A stretch of DNA of 64,000 bases, from assembly GCA_016708125.1 (NCBI GenBank), contig JADJGF010000001.1, positions 3,184,001-3,248,000 of the forward strand, read 5' to 3'. The position numbers and the translations under genes were made by a program. This document shows, one piece after another, positions 26,159 to 35,246 of the stretch (position 1 is its first letter; each line of letters opens with the position of its first letter). The stretch comes from Ignavibacteriota bacterium. GTDB lineage: Bacteria; Bacteroidota; Ignavibacteria; Ignavibacteriales; Melioribacteraceae. Under the pieces are notes generated by a model that was given only the letters and a program-made list of their open reading frames with translations, was not told the origin of the DNA and made no database searches.

Positions 26159-29100
26159 ATGTCAAGAATTCTCATCAATCAATATTACACAAATCTCGAT
26201 CGCGCAGTGCAATTCGGCAAATCTAAAAATGAGCAAAGCATCCGCAATTATTTTTGGAATTTACTTAATGAATATGCGCATAAACAAAATTATGAAGTCG
26301 TTACAGAAGTTACTTGCCAAGGTACAAAAGGCGCAAAAGTTCGCCCCGATGGAATTATTAAAAATTCTTTCGGACTTGATATTGGTCTTTGGGAAAGTAA
26401 AGATGAAAAAGATACAATTGATGATGAAATAAATTCCAAACAAAAAAAAGGTTATCCGTTTACAAATATACTTTTTGAAGATTCTCAAACTGCCGTTTTG
26501 TTTCAGCGGGGAGAAGAAATTTTGCGCGGTTCGGTTCGCAATCCCGATGAACTTCACAACATTATCACAAAATTTATTTCTTTCAAAAGTGATATAATTT
26601 ACAAATTTGAAGATGCGCTGGAAAAATTCAAATCCGATATTCCCGCAATTGTAGAAACGCTTAGAACTAAAATTGATCAAACAAGAATTAAAAATAAAAA
26701 TTTTATTTCCGTTAGCGAAACTTTTCTTGAATTATGCAAAGTTGAAATAAATCCCGATATAACCGAAGCCGACATTCGCGAAATGATGATTCAGCATATT
26801 TTAACAAGCGATATTTTCAACAAAATTTTTGATGATCCGGAATTTCACCGACATAATAACATTGCGCGCGAATTGGAAAAACTTATAGAAATTCTTTTCA
26901 CTTACGGCGAACGCAAAAATTTAATGGCAAATATTGAACATTATTATGATGCAATAAACAGCACAGCCGCCGCAATTACGGATCATCACGAAAAGCAAAA
27001 ATTTCTAAAAGTTTTGTACGAAAATTTCTACAAAGTTTATAATCCTAAAGCTGCGGATAGACTTGGCGTTGTTTACACTCCAAACGAAATTGTAAAATTT
27101 ATGATTGAAAGCACCGATTTTCTGCTTCATAAACATTTTGGCAAAACGCTTGCAGATAAAAATGTTGAAATTTTGGATCCCGCAACGGGAACCGGAACTT
27201 TTATAACTTCCATAATTGATCACATTCCAAACCACGATTTGCTGTACAAATACAAAAATGAAATTCACGCAAACGAAGTTGCAATTTTGCCTTATTACAT
27301 TGCAAACTTAAATGTGGAATTTACCTTTAAACAAAAAATGGGTTTTTACGAAGAATTTAAAAACCTTTGTTTTGTTGATACTTTGGATAATACAACTGCT
27401 TTAAATTATGCCGGAAAACAAGAAAATATTTTTGGATTAAGTTCTGAAAACAGCGAAAGAATTAAACGCCAAAACAGCAAGAAAATTTCCGTAATTATTG
27501 GAAATCCGCCGTACAATGCAAACCAGCTTAACGAAAATGAAAATAACAAAAACAGAGAATATCCGATTCTTGATAAGCGGATTAAAGAAACTTACATAAA
27601 ACACAGCACTGCACAAAAAACAAAAGTTTATGATATGTATGCGCGCTTTTATCGTTGGGCAAGTGATCGTTTAGAGAAAAACGGAATTTTGGCTTTTATT
27701 ACAAATAGAAGTTTTATTGATAGCAGAACTTTTGACGGATTTAGAAAAAATATTTTTGATGATTTTTCTGCGTGTTATATTATTGATACAAAAAGTGATG
27801 TTAGAGCAAACCCAAAAATTGCCGGAACAACACACAATGTTTTTGGAATTCAAACCGGCGTTGCAATTATGTTTCTTGTTAAAAAAGAAAATGAAATTGG
27901 AAAATGTGAAATTAAATATTCTGTAATGGAAGATAATTGGAGAAAGGAAGAAAAGTTAGATTGGCTTAGAACAAATAAATTGCAAAATATTTCTTTTGAA
28001 AAAATTACTCCCGATAAAAATAATAATTGGATAAATCTTGCAGATAATGATTTTGAAGAATTGATTCCGTTAGCAACAAAAGAAACAAAACTTTCAAAAA
28101 AGAAAAGTGATGAAAAAGCAGTTTTTAAATTATTCACATTAGGAACAGTTAGTAATCGTGATGAATGGGTTTATTCATTTGATCAAAATGATTTAAAAGC
28201 TAAAATAGAATATTTTATAAAAATTTATTTAAAAGATATTGAAAAACAAAAAAAGGCAAAAAAATCCAAACAAATTTTTTCATTTAATTCTGGAATAAAG
28301 TATACACGTGATTTAAAAAAATCACTTTTAAATGATCAAAAAATTGAACTTGAAAAAAGTGAATTTAGAAATTGTCTTTATAGAGCTTTTGTAAAAAAAG
28401 AATTTTATTATGCAAAAGAATTAAATGAAATGCGTTATCAAACTCCTTTAATATTTCCGAACAGAAAATCAGAAAACATTTTATTTGCTATAAATTTATC
28501 AACAAAAGCTTTTAATATTTTAGGAAGTAAATATTTAGTTGATTTGCATTTTAATGGTGATTCTCAATGTTTTCCGCTTTACATATTTGATGAAAAAGGA
28601 AACAAAACAGAAAACATAACTGATTGGGGATTGGAACAATTTCAAAAACAATATTCATCCGTCATTGCGATCCGTCAGTCGACGGAGAAGCAATCTAAAA
28701 TCACAAAAGAAGATATATTCAATTACGTTTACGCAGTATTGCATAATTCGGCATACAGAAAAAAATACGAATTAAATTTAAAGAGAGAATTTCCGCGAAT
28801 TCCATTTTATAAAGATTTTTGGCAATGGAGCAATTGGGGAAAAACTTTAATGGAATTGCACATCAATTATGAAAATGCAAAACCGTATAATTTAAAAGTT
28901 GTGAATAAAGAAAATAAAGAGTTTGTAAAAGAGCAAAAAGAAATTTTTCAAATAGTTGAAGAACCCAAAGTTTTATTTGAGTACAAACCCAAAATAAAAG
29001 TAAAACTAAAAGCCGATAAAGAAAACGGAACAATTGAAATTGATGAAAATACCACAATAAAAAATATTCCCAAAGAAGCTTGGGAATATAAACTCGGCAA

Positions 29101-29305
29101 CCGCTCAGCAATAGAATGGATTTTGGATCAGTACAAAGAAAAGAAACCAAAAGACCCGACAATCGCGGAAAAGTTTAACACTTACAAATTTGCAGATTAT
29201 AAAGAAATCGTTATTGAGCTAATTAAAAAAGTAACAACCGTAAGTGTGGAAACTGTAAAAGTTGTTAAAGAAATGGAAAAGCAGAATTCAGTATACAGAA
29301 GTTAG
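26159..29305 (+). CDS. Single-chain restriction-modification enzyme (type IIG/ISP-like, N6-adenine methylase)
   Basis: A 1048-residue protein combining endonuclease and methylase. Near the N-terminus RPDGIIK (P63-D64) and GLWESKDE (E79, K81) form a PD-(D/E)xK nuclease core. A helical coupler follows. Methylase motif I is DPATGTGTFITS near residue 340 and motif IV is IGNPPYN near residue 447, the N6-adenine (gamma-class) pair. The C-terminal 500 residues should carry the target-recognition domain. There is no helicase block, so it is closer to type IIG/IIL than to a full type ISP translocating enzyme. No separate restriction or specificity gene lies nearby. A REP-like repeat is encoded in frame at residues 835-846. 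Confidence 0.85.
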   Translation: MSRILINQYYTNLDRAVQFGKSKNEQSIRNYFWNLLNEYAHKQNYEVVTEVTCQGTKGAKVRPDGIIKNSFGLDIGLWESKDEKDTIDDEINSKQKKGYPFTNILFEDSQTAVLFQRGEEILRGSVRNPDELHNIITKFISFKSDIIYKFEDALEKFKSDIPAIVETLRTKIDQTRIKNKNFISVSETFLELCKVEINPDITEADIREMMIQHILTSDIFNKIFDDPEFHRHNNIARELEKLIEILFTYGERKNLMANIEHYYDAINSTAAAITDHHEKQKFLKVLYENFYKVYNPKAADRLGVVYTPNEIVKFMIESTDFLLHKHFGKTLADKNVEILDPATGTGTFITSIIDHIPNHDLLYKYKNEIHANEVAILPYYIANLNVEFTFKQKMGFYEEFKNLCFVDTLDNTTALNYAGKQENIFGLSSENSERIKRQNSKKISVIIGNPPYNANQLNENENNKNREYPILDKRIKETYIKHSTAQKTKVYDMYARFYRWASDRLEKNGILAFITNRSFIDSRTFDGFRKNIFDDFSACYIIDTKSDVRANPKIAGTTHNVFGIQTGVAIMFLVKKENEIGKCEIKYSVMEDNWRKEEKLDWLRTNKLQNISFEKITPDKNNNWINLADNDFEELIPLATKETKLSKKKSDEKAVFKLFTLGTVSNRDEWVYSFDQNDLKAKIEYFIKIYLKDIEKQKKAKKSKQIFSFNSGIKYTRDLKKSLLNDQKIELEKSEFRNCLYRAFVKKEFYYAKELNEMRYQTPLIFPNRKSENILFAINLSTKAFNILGSKYLVDLHFNGDSQCFPLYIFDEKGNKTENITDWGLEQFQKQYSSVIAIRQSTEKQSKITKEDIFNYVYAVLHNSAYRKKYELNLKREFPRIPFYKDFWQWSNWGKTLMELHINYENAKPYNLKVVNKENKEFVKEQKEIFQIVEEPKVLFEYKPKIKVKLKADKENGTIEIDENTTIKNIPKEAWEYKLGNRSAIEWILDQYKEKKPKDPTIAEKFNTYKFADYKEIVIELIKKVTTVSVETVKVVKEMEKQNSVYRS
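28661..28696. repeat. REP-like palindrome read in frame inside the restriction enzyme gene
   Basis: Exactly 36 bp (12 codons) from GTCATTGCGA to GAAGCAATCT, with nested stems ATTGC/GCAAT and CCGTC/GACGG. It begins on a codon boundary and encodes VIAIRQSTEKQS. The same termini occur at 26011-26040, outside the gene. Confidence 0.75.
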
Positions 29306-29390
29306 AAGTCAGTATAAAAACGAAGAAATGATAAAAGAACGACGAAAAAGTCAAACTTTTCTACAAGTAGGCGATCGAAAAATAAAAAAT

Positions 29391-29730
29391 TGTCATTTCG
29401 ATTACTTGCGTTTTTCGCAAGTTGAGAAATCTCAAAAAAGAGATGTCTCATCAAAAAGCGATTCGACATGACAAATGAAAATAAAAAGTCAAAAAATAAT
29501 TTGTCATTCCGGTAGCTGAGATTATCGAAGCATACTGGAATCTAAAAATATTACTTCACAAAAACACGCCAATAATCTTTTTCTTGTCATTTCGAAACCT
29601 TGCGTATTTTGCAACGTGAGAAATCTCTAAACTGAGATGTCTCATCAAAAAGTGATTCGACATGACATAACTTGTCATTTCAATTCCGATGATTTTTATC
29701 TGAGGAGAAATCTCTAAAAAATAAAATGAC
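29391..29730. repeat. Cluster of TGTCAT...ATGACA repeats
   Basis: Four units: 29391-29473, about 29502-29547 (one end only), 29585-29667 and 29673-29730. The first and third share GAGAAATCTC, GAGATGTCTCATCAAAAAG and GATTCGACATGACA. Together they fill most of the 726-bp gap between the restriction enzyme gene and the kinase gene. No protein gene is visible there; the rest is the tRNA-Phe gene, its terminator and about 180 AT-rich bases upstream of the kinase. Confidence 0.7.
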
Positions 29731-29742
29731 TCGCCTTTAAAA

Positions 29743-29771
29743 CAAAAAAGCCAAGCTTGGTTACTTGGCTT
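29743..29771 (-). terminator. Rho-independent terminator after tRNA-Phe
   Basis: On the minus strand the hairpin GCCAAG-TAACCAAG-CTTGGC (29750-29769) is followed by TTTTTT. It begins about ten bases past the tRNA 3' end, so the tRNA seems to be transcribed alone or as the last gene. Confidence 0.8.
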
Positions 29772-29779
29772 ACTGGAAG

Positions 29780-29852
29780 TGGGCAGAGACGGAATTGAAC
29801 CGCCGACACAAGGATTTTCAGTCCTTTGCTCTACCAACTGAGCTATCTGCCC
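29780..29852 (-). tRNA. tRNA-Phe (anticodon GAA)
   Basis: The minus strand reads GGGCAGATAGCTCAGTTGG at the 5' end. The acceptor stem GGGCAGA pairs with TCTGCCC, the D-arm has GCTCAGTTGGTAGAGC, and the anticodon arm is AGGACTGAAAATCCT with GAA. The T-arm has GTTCAATTC. The discriminator base is A; CCA is not encoded. Length is 73 bases. Confidence 0.97.
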
Positions 29853-30031
29853 AAAAATTTTGAGCACAAAGTTAAGGATATTCTGAAATTTTACAAAGAA
29901 AATTTTTTATATTTTTTCATTTACATAATATTGGATATTTATAAATCTTTTAAATAATTTTTTTTATAAAAATTGTTATAAATCAATTTTTATTATTATA
30001 ATTGACTTATTCCTTTATTTTGGTTTGAGAA

Positions 30032-32227
30032 ATGAATAAAAAAAGTATCAATCTTTCTATTTTAGGACTAATTGTAGCTTTTCTTATACTTCCTAATAAT
30101 TTAATTACAGCAAATTTCGATTCGGATACAACAGCAGCAAATAAGTTATATAAAATTGCTTGGGAATTAGCGCCGTCAAATTTTGAAAAATGTCTTTTAT
30201 ATTCAGACTCTGCCTTAAAGATTTCAGAAAAAATTGGCTGGGGTAAAGGAATTGCGGATAATTTAAACTTAATTGGGGAAGCAAACAGATTTAAGGGAAA
30301 TATAAAAGAATCAATTGCAAAACATAAAGAAGCGTTAAAAATTAGCAAATCGGCAAACTATAAAAAGGGAATCGCAGATTCGCATAGTAAATTAGGCGTA
30401 GCTTATTTTCATATTTCAGATTATCCCAAAGCGTTTGAAAATTTTAATATTGCCGGTAAAATTTTTGAAAATTTGAATGATCAGCATGGAATAAGAAATT
30501 GCTATAATTTCATGGGAATTTTAAAAACCACACTTGGTAATTATTCAGATGGTATTGAATATTTTAACAAGGCATTAAAATTATCGGAGAAAATGGATGA
30601 TGAGAAAGAAGTCGCAGTTCAACTTGGAAATATAGGACTTACCTATTACGAAATGAAAGATTTTGTAAAAGCATTATACTATTATAAAAAAGCAATTTCC
30701 TCTTTTCGAGAAATTAATGACGACTATAATCATTCAATTTTTAGTGCAAATGCAGGGTTGGCATATTTGAAATTAGGAGATTATAATCAAGCTTATTTTA
30801 ATTTAAGAAGTTCATTGAATTATGCCGAGTCAATAAAAAATGAATATAGAATTGGTTTTTACAAAAGACATTTAGGCGAATTAAAATTGAAAATGGCCGA
30901 GGATCCAATTTTAAACACAGATTCATTTACTAAAAAACAATTACTTCAAGAATCTGAAGATTACTTAAGCAGCTCACTAGAGAATTTTTTAAGATTAGGT
31001 AATAAAGAAGAAATTAAGAACAATTTTTTCCTTTTATCAAAAACATATGAATTAAATAATGATATAGTAAATTCGTTAAAATGCTACAAACGAGCAACTA
31101 TTATTCAAGATTCAATTTTTTCAATTAAAAATAGAAAGGCAATTGCAGAGTTGGAGGTTCAACAACAGATTAAATTAAAAAACAAAGAAATTGAACTTTT
31201 AACTCAAGCTAAGCAGCATCAAGACTTTGTAAAATTAACAATTATAAGTTTTGCAATAATATTCTTTTTGGTAAGTCTGCTTTTCATAATAATGTTTATC
31301 AAGAAAAGAAAGCAAAATATTGAGTTGGAAAGAAATATTAGAATTAGAAAAGAAACAGAATCGTTGCTTTTAAAAAATGAAAAAGAGTTAAAAAAACATC
31401 AAGAACAGTTAGAAGAATTAGTTTCTCACAGAACTAAAAAGCTGGAAGAAGAAATTATGGAAAGAAAAAGAACAGAAGAAGATTTAATATTAGCCGTAGA
31501 ACGATCTGAAACTGCAAGCAAAGCGAAAAGTACATTTTTAGCTAATATGAGTCATGAATTAAGAACTCCACTTTTTGGTATTTTAGGATATTCCGAAATT
31601 CTATCCAAAGAAATAAATGATTTTGAGAAAAGATCAATGGCAGAAGGAATTTACAGAACAGGATCAAGACTTTTAAATACTTTAAGCATGATTTTAGATT
31701 TTGCAAGAGTTGAATCTGATAGATTTGAAGTAAATTATCGTGAAATAAATATTATACCGGAAATTATTGAGATTTTTAATTCATTTAAAGGAACTGCCGC
31801 TATAAAAGGTTTAGATTATGAATTAAAATTACAGCGCGAAGTTGAAATTTTATACATCGATGTTTCAATGTTAAGAGTTATTATTGAAAATTTGATTAAT
31901 AATGCAATTAAATTTACCGATACCGGAAGCGTTGTGGTTGAAACTGAAAGTATTGAAATTAATGGCAGCGATGAATTTTTGCTAAGAGTAAGAGATACAG
32001 GAATTGGAATGAATAAGAAAAATATTCCGACAATCTTTAAAGAATTTAAGCAAATTAGTGAAGGAACAAACAAAGCCTATCCGGGGACAGGCTTAGGTTT
32101 ATCAATTGCGAAAAAATATATTAAAATTTTAAATGGTGAAATTACAGTTAAAACCGCTGTCGGTTTTGGTTCAACATTTGAAATTAAATTTTTAAAAAAT
32201 CAAATTTTTATAAAGCAAAGTGCTTAA
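30032..32227 (+). CDS. TPR-containing hybrid-free sensor histidine kinase
   Basis: A 731-residue inner-membrane kinase. A signal or first membrane segment covers about residues 8-27, followed by about six tetratricopeptide repeats in the periplasm (residues 40-360; e.g. GIADNLNLIGEANRFKGN). One membrane helix lies near 405-427 (LTIISFAIIFFLVSLLFIIMF). A coiled coil follows, then HisKA with H508 in NMSHELRTP, and HATPase_c with NLINNAIKF, RDTGIGM and GTGLGLSIAKK. It lacks a receiver domain, and no response regulator gene is adjacent. TPR kinases of this type are common in Bacteroidota. The start ATG lacks a strong ribosome site. Confidence 0.88.
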   Translation: MNKKSINLSILGLIVAFLILPNNLITANFDSDTTAANKLYKIAWELAPSNFEKCLLYSDSALKISEKIGWGKGIADNLNLIGEANRFKGNIKESIAKHKEALKISKSANYKKGIADSHSKLGVAYFHISDYPKAFENFNIAGKIFENLNDQHGIRNCYNFMGILKTTLGNYSDGIEYFNKALKLSEKMDDEKEVAVQLGNIGLTYYEMKDFVKALYYYKKAISSFREINDDYNHSIFSANAGLAYLKLGDYNQAYFNLRSSLNYAESIKNEYRIGFYKRHLGELKLKMAEDPILNTDSFTKKQLLQESEDYLSSSLENFLRLGNKEEIKNNFFLLSKTYELNNDIVNSLKCYKRATIIQDSIFSIKNRKAIAELEVQQQIKLKNKEIELLTQAKQHQDFVKLTIISFAIIFFLVSLLFIIMFIKKRKQNIELERNIRIRKETESLLLKNEKELKKHQEQLEELVSHRTKKLEEEIMERKRTEEDLILAVERSETASKAKSTFLANMSHELRTPLFGILGYSEILSKEINDFEKRSMAEGIYRTGSRLLNTLSMILDFARVESDRFEVNYREINIIPEIIEIFNSFKGTAAIKGLDYELKLQREVEILYIDVSMLRVIIENLINNAIKFTDTGSVVVETESIEINGSDEFLLRVRDTGIGMNKKNIPTIFKEFKQISEGTNKAYPGTGLGLSIAKKYIKILNGEITVKTAVGFGSTFEIKFLKNQIFIKQSA

Positions 32228-32234
32228 TAATATT

Positions 32235-32756
32235 TTATCTACTCCAGCCCCAATCAGAGAAGTGGGGAATTTGTGCTTTTTTAACTTCTAAATTTCCTAA
32301 CTTAGTATCAACAATATTTTCTTCATAAGCAACTTCTTCATTTCCATCTAAATATTTAAAATCTAAATCATCATATAAAACGTTTACATTTTTTAATTTT
32401 AAACTGAATAATAATGGTTTGTCAAAAGTTGTAGGTGACGGATATAAACTAACAGAATTTTTATCAAGATTGAAAACCATACTAAATTCTTTTGTTCCCT
32501 CAAAAGCATTTTTAGGAATATTTAATACAGCTTTTAATTTAGAGTTTTTTCCATTTTCATTTTTCCAACTATGAGCAACTTTAATAGTTCCACCGTTACT
32601 TCCATCAATTACATAAGTATTTGAAGTATAAGTTGAAGAAATTTTGCTTAATGCTGAAGCATTTTCTTGATTTGTTGGTTCTAGAACTGAATTACTTTCT
32701 TGACATCCAAATGCAATTAATAATAGAACTGAAATAACTAAAAATTTTTTTTTCAT
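32235..32756 (-). CDS. Small lipoprotein with ZU5-like beta domain
   Basis: A 173-residue protein with a lipoprotein signal (FLVISVLLLIAFGC, Cys18), then a low-complexity linker to about residue 45. The mature part (DGSNGGTIKV, LKAVLNIPKNAFEG) resembles the ZU5-type motif GGxxxx...IPxxAxxx, and the tail KKAQIPHFSDWGWSR fits the SHFSxY pattern at the end of such domains. Location is membrane-tethered outside the cytoplasm. Function is unknown. It converges with the kinase gene with only seven bases between stops. Confidence 0.6.
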   Translation of the reverse strand: MKKKFLVISVLLLIAFGCQESNSVLEPTNQENASALSKISSTYTSNTYVIDGSNGGTIKVAHSWKNENGKNSKLKAVLNIPKNAFEGTKEFSMVFNLDKNSVSLYPSPTTFDKPLLFSLKLKNVNVLYDDLDFKYLDGNEEVAYEENIVDTKLGNLEVKKAQIPHFSDWGWSR

Positions 32757-32825
32757 AAATTCTCCGGTTAATTTAAAATTATATAAAGTGGCATTCTATA
32801 ATCGGGAAATAAGAAATTTTGTTTA

Positions 32826-32839
32826 GTGATTTTAATCAT
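32826..32839. promoter_or_regulatory. CRP/FNR-type palindrome upstream of the lipoprotein gene
   Basis: GTGATTTTAATCAT lies 70 bp upstream of the minus-strand lipoprotein start and matches eight of ten fixed bases of TTGAT-N4-ATCAA. Similar sites are at 46580 and 57480. AT richness makes a chance match possible. Confidence 0.3.
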
Positions 32840-33041
32840 TGAATGTTTAATAAAATTTTTTAAGGGAAGTAAACTTTGTTTGACATTTTTATTACTTTGC
32901 TCAAATTGATACACTTTATACAAATTATTTTAATTTGAAATAAAATTCTTTTGTTCTGAATAAAAAAAAGTGAATTCATCACTAAAATATTGGCGTAAAA
33001 TTTGCGAATATCATAATAAGCCAAAAAACTTTGGAGTTAAA

Positions 33042-33356
33042 ATGGAAGCTTTTTATGATGCACCGTTAACCGCAAGTATTCTTCTGCAAGAAGTTATGAA
33101 AGATCTTAGAATCCGTATTTTACCTGGAAAATGCTGTAAAAATGGTTTGGATAAAAAGATCTTTAGAAAGTGTAAAAGAATAATTGAAAAAGAATATTTA
33201 GATAAAAATTATCAAGAATTATTAAAATTGTACATTTCAAGTTATTTTATTGAGGATTCTGTTGGTGAAAATGGTGAGGAATTTGAGGATTTCGCTGAAT
33301 TAGAATTCGAAAGAAATTATGATGATTTTGAAGAAAGTATTCAATTATCAAAATAA
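33042..33356 (+). CDS. Small hypothetical protein
   Basis: About 104 residues from ATG 33042, which has GGAG six bases upstream. A GTG at 32970 in the same frame would add 24 residues (ending KNFGVK), but no ribosome site precedes it. The protein is acidic at the C-terminus (GENGEEFEDFAELEFERNYDDFEESIQ) and has a CCKNGLDKKIFRKC segment. I recognise no family. It and the next gene stand alone on the plus strand between the lipoprotein and purC. Confidence 0.5.
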   Translation: MEAFYDAPLTASILLQEVMKDLRIRILPGKCCKNGLDKKIFRKCKRIIEKEYLDKNYQELLKLYISSYFIEDSVGENGEEFEDFAELEFERNYDDFEESIQLSK

Positions 33357-33484
33357 ATAGTTATAAAAATTAGTCTAATAAAATCCAACCGGCTAAAGTT
33401 AGTCACCAAAAATCTCTGCCTTTTTATATTTCAACTCAAATAAATAAATCATATTTTTACTTACAAATAATTTTTGGTTTTAAG

Positions 33485-33886
33485 ATGAAAAACAATTACT
33501 TATGTCCTTATTGCAAAGGACAATTAAACGTAAAATCCAATATTGTTTTAGCAGTTAGAACAGAAGCTCAAAAACGCGGATTGATTTTACTAAGCTCTAA
33601 ATTAGGAAATTACCAAGTTACAACACATCCAAGTTTTCAATTAAAAGAAGGTGAACATTTGGAAATATTTTGTCCGATGTGTCACGCAAACTTAAAAGCA
33701 ATTGAATTTGATGATAACTTGGCGAAAATGTTTATGATGGATGAATCACAAAAAGTTTACGAAATTATTTTTTCAGAAATTGCCGGCGAGCATTGCACTT
33801 ATAAACTTGTTGATTCAATGATTGAAAGTTATGGTGAACATCAGAATAATTATGTAAATCATTTTGGAGCAAAAGCCAGATTGTAA
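33485..33886 (+). CDS. Hypothetical zinc-ribbon-like protein
   Basis: A 133-residue protein. Two CxxC pairs (CPYC at residues 7-10 and CPMC near 60-63) are spaced as in a zinc ribbon with a long insertion, so a structural zinc site is likely. The middle (QKRGLILLSSKLGNYQVTTHPSF) and C-terminal half give no family match. It could be a small regulator or metal chaperone, but the sequence does not say. A hairpin terminator overlaps its 3' end. Confidence 0.6.
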   Translation: MKNNYLCPYCKGQLNVKSNIVLAVRTEAQKRGLILLSSKLGNYQVTTHPSFQLKEGEHLEIFCPMCHANLKAIEFDDNLAKMFMMDESQKVYEIIFSEIAGEHCTYKLVDSMIESYGEHQNNYVNHFGAKARL

Positions 33887-33907
33887 TTATCTGGCTTAAC
33901 ATTTTTT
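33875..33907 (+). terminator. Hairpin terminator overlapping a stop codon
   Basis: The stem GCCAGAT/ATCTGGC encloses a seven-base loop that contains the upstream gene's TAA, followed by TTAACATTTTTTATTTC. The T-run is slightly interrupted, so its strength is uncertain. Confidence 0.55.
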
Positions 33908-34048
33908 ATTTCATCATTTCTGAAAAAATTATTTTCCAAAATAATTCTTCATATTTTCTTTGCTTATAAAAATGAGCTTTCTATTTGTTGAAATATGAAT
34001 GAAGTCTAACTATATTTTAATCTTAAAAAAAAATTAGAAGGAATATAA

Positions 34049-34933
34049 ATGGTTGTTAATCAAACGGAATTTAGCGATGTAGAATTATTTAAACGTGGAA
34101 AAGTTAGAGATGTTTATAATCTTGGAGAAAATTATTTAATTGTTTCTACAGATCGTTTATCAGCATTTGATGTAATTATGCAAGAGGGCATTCCGCAAAA
34201 AGGTAAAATTTTAACTCAAATTTCGGAATTCTGGTTTGACTTTTCAAAAAATATAATTCCTAATCATTTGGTTTCAACAAAGATTTCGGATTTTCCGGAA
34301 ATACTTCAAAAATATTCTTCAATTCTTGAAGGAAGATCAATGTTTGTTAAAAAAGCCGAGTTAATTCCTTTGGAATGTATTGTGAGAGGTTACATTTCCG
34401 GCTCGGGATGGAATGAATACAAAAAAAACGGAACAGTTTGCGGAATTGAATTACCAAAGAATTTGGTTGAATCTGAAAAATTACCCGAACCGATTTTTAC
34501 ACCTTCAACCAAAGCAGATATTGGAGATCACGATGAAAATATTTCCGAAGAAAAAGCGAAAGAAATTGTTGGTGAAAAAGTATATAATGTATTAAAAACT
34601 AAATCATTAGAAATTTATAAGACTGCTGCAGATTTTGCTTTTGAAAAAGGAATAATTTTAGCTGATACAAAAATGGAATTTGGGTTTTATGGTGATGAAA
34701 TAATTTTAATTGATGAATTATTAACTCCCGATTCATCAAGATTTTGGCCAAAAGATTTATATCAAAAAGGAAGAGGTCAAGATAGTTTTGATAAACAATA
34801 TGTTCGTGATTTTTTAATTTCAATAAACTTTAATAAACAACCTCCGGCTCCAAATCTTCCGGAAGAAGTAATAAATAATACGACAAAAAAATATCTTGAA
34901 GCGTTGGAATTATTAACTGGAAAAAGAGCATAA
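34049..34933 (+). CDS. purC: Phosphoribosylaminoimidazole-succinocarboxamide synthase
   Basis: A 294-residue SAICAR synthetase of the longer type. FKRGKVRDVYNLG carries the ATP-binding KVRDVY motif, STDRLSAFDVIM and PLECIVRGYISGSGWNEY are the family signatures, and IGDHDENIS and LLTPDSSRFW give Mg/ATP contacts. It performs step 8 of purine synthesis in the cytoplasm. AGAAGGAA lies just upstream of the ATG. It opens the long plus-strand housekeeping run that ends with purD. The next gene starts two bases after its stop. Confidence 0.96.
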   Translation: MVVNQTEFSDVELFKRGKVRDVYNLGENYLIVSTDRLSAFDVIMQEGIPQKGKILTQISEFWFDFSKNIIPNHLVSTKISDFPEILQKYSSILEGRSMFVKKAELIPLECIVRGYISGSGWNEYKKNGTVCGIELPKNLVESEKLPEPIFTPSTKADIGDHDENISEEKAKEIVGEKVYNVLKTKSLEIYKTAADFAFEKGIILADTKMEFGFYGDEIILIDELLTPDSSRFWPKDLYQKGRGQDSFDKQYVRDFLISINFNKQPPAPNLPEEVINNTTKKYLEALELLTGKRA

Positions 34934-34935
34934 TT

Positions 34936-35244
34936 TTGAAACCAACTAAAATTAAAGTTAGAGAAAATCAATATTTAGATGTTACTTGGGATAACGGACA
35001 ACTTAAAAGTATTAAATTAAGTAATCTTAGAAATGCATGTCCGTGTGCTTTATGCAATGCAGAGAAAGATGAATGGAGCAAAACATATATTCCGCTTTTC
35101 ACTTTAGAGCAATTAAAAATAAAGAAAATTAATATTGTTGGAACTTACGCAATTGGTATTGAATGGGCAGACAGACACAATACCGGTTTATATGATTACG
35201 AATATTTGTATGAAATTTTTGAGCAATTTTCTGTAGTTAAATAA
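34936..35244 (+). CDS. DUF971 domain protein
   Basis: A 102-residue protein built around one DUF971 domain (KSIKLSNLRNACPCALC, GTYAIGIEWADRHNTGLYDYEYL). The domain is also the N-terminal part of gamma-butyrobetaine hydroxylase, where it binds zinc; here CPCALC and the H-containing segment are retained. Stand-alone members are linked to iron-sulfur cluster proteins in some genomes, but no role is proven. It starts at TTG, two bases past the purC stop, and its stop precedes pgsA by two bases, so it is cotranscribed. Confidence 0.85.
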   Translation: MKPTKIKVRENQYLDVTWDNGQLKSIKLSNLRNACPCALCNAEKDEWSKTYIPLFTLEQLKIKKINIVGTYAIGIEWADRHNTGLYDYEYLYEIFEQFSVVK

Positions 35245-35246
35245 TT

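Noticed and set aside
29262..29471. Plus-strand frame of 69 codons after the restriction enzyme gene
   Set aside because: It runs from the end of that gene into TGTCAT repeat DNA; its sequence is explained by the repeat.
29556..29867. Minus-strand frame across the tRNA-Phe gene
   Set aside because: It is a read-through of the tRNA and repeat DNA (the translation contains the tRNA-derived QIAQLVEQRTENPCVGGSIP, a well-known artefact).
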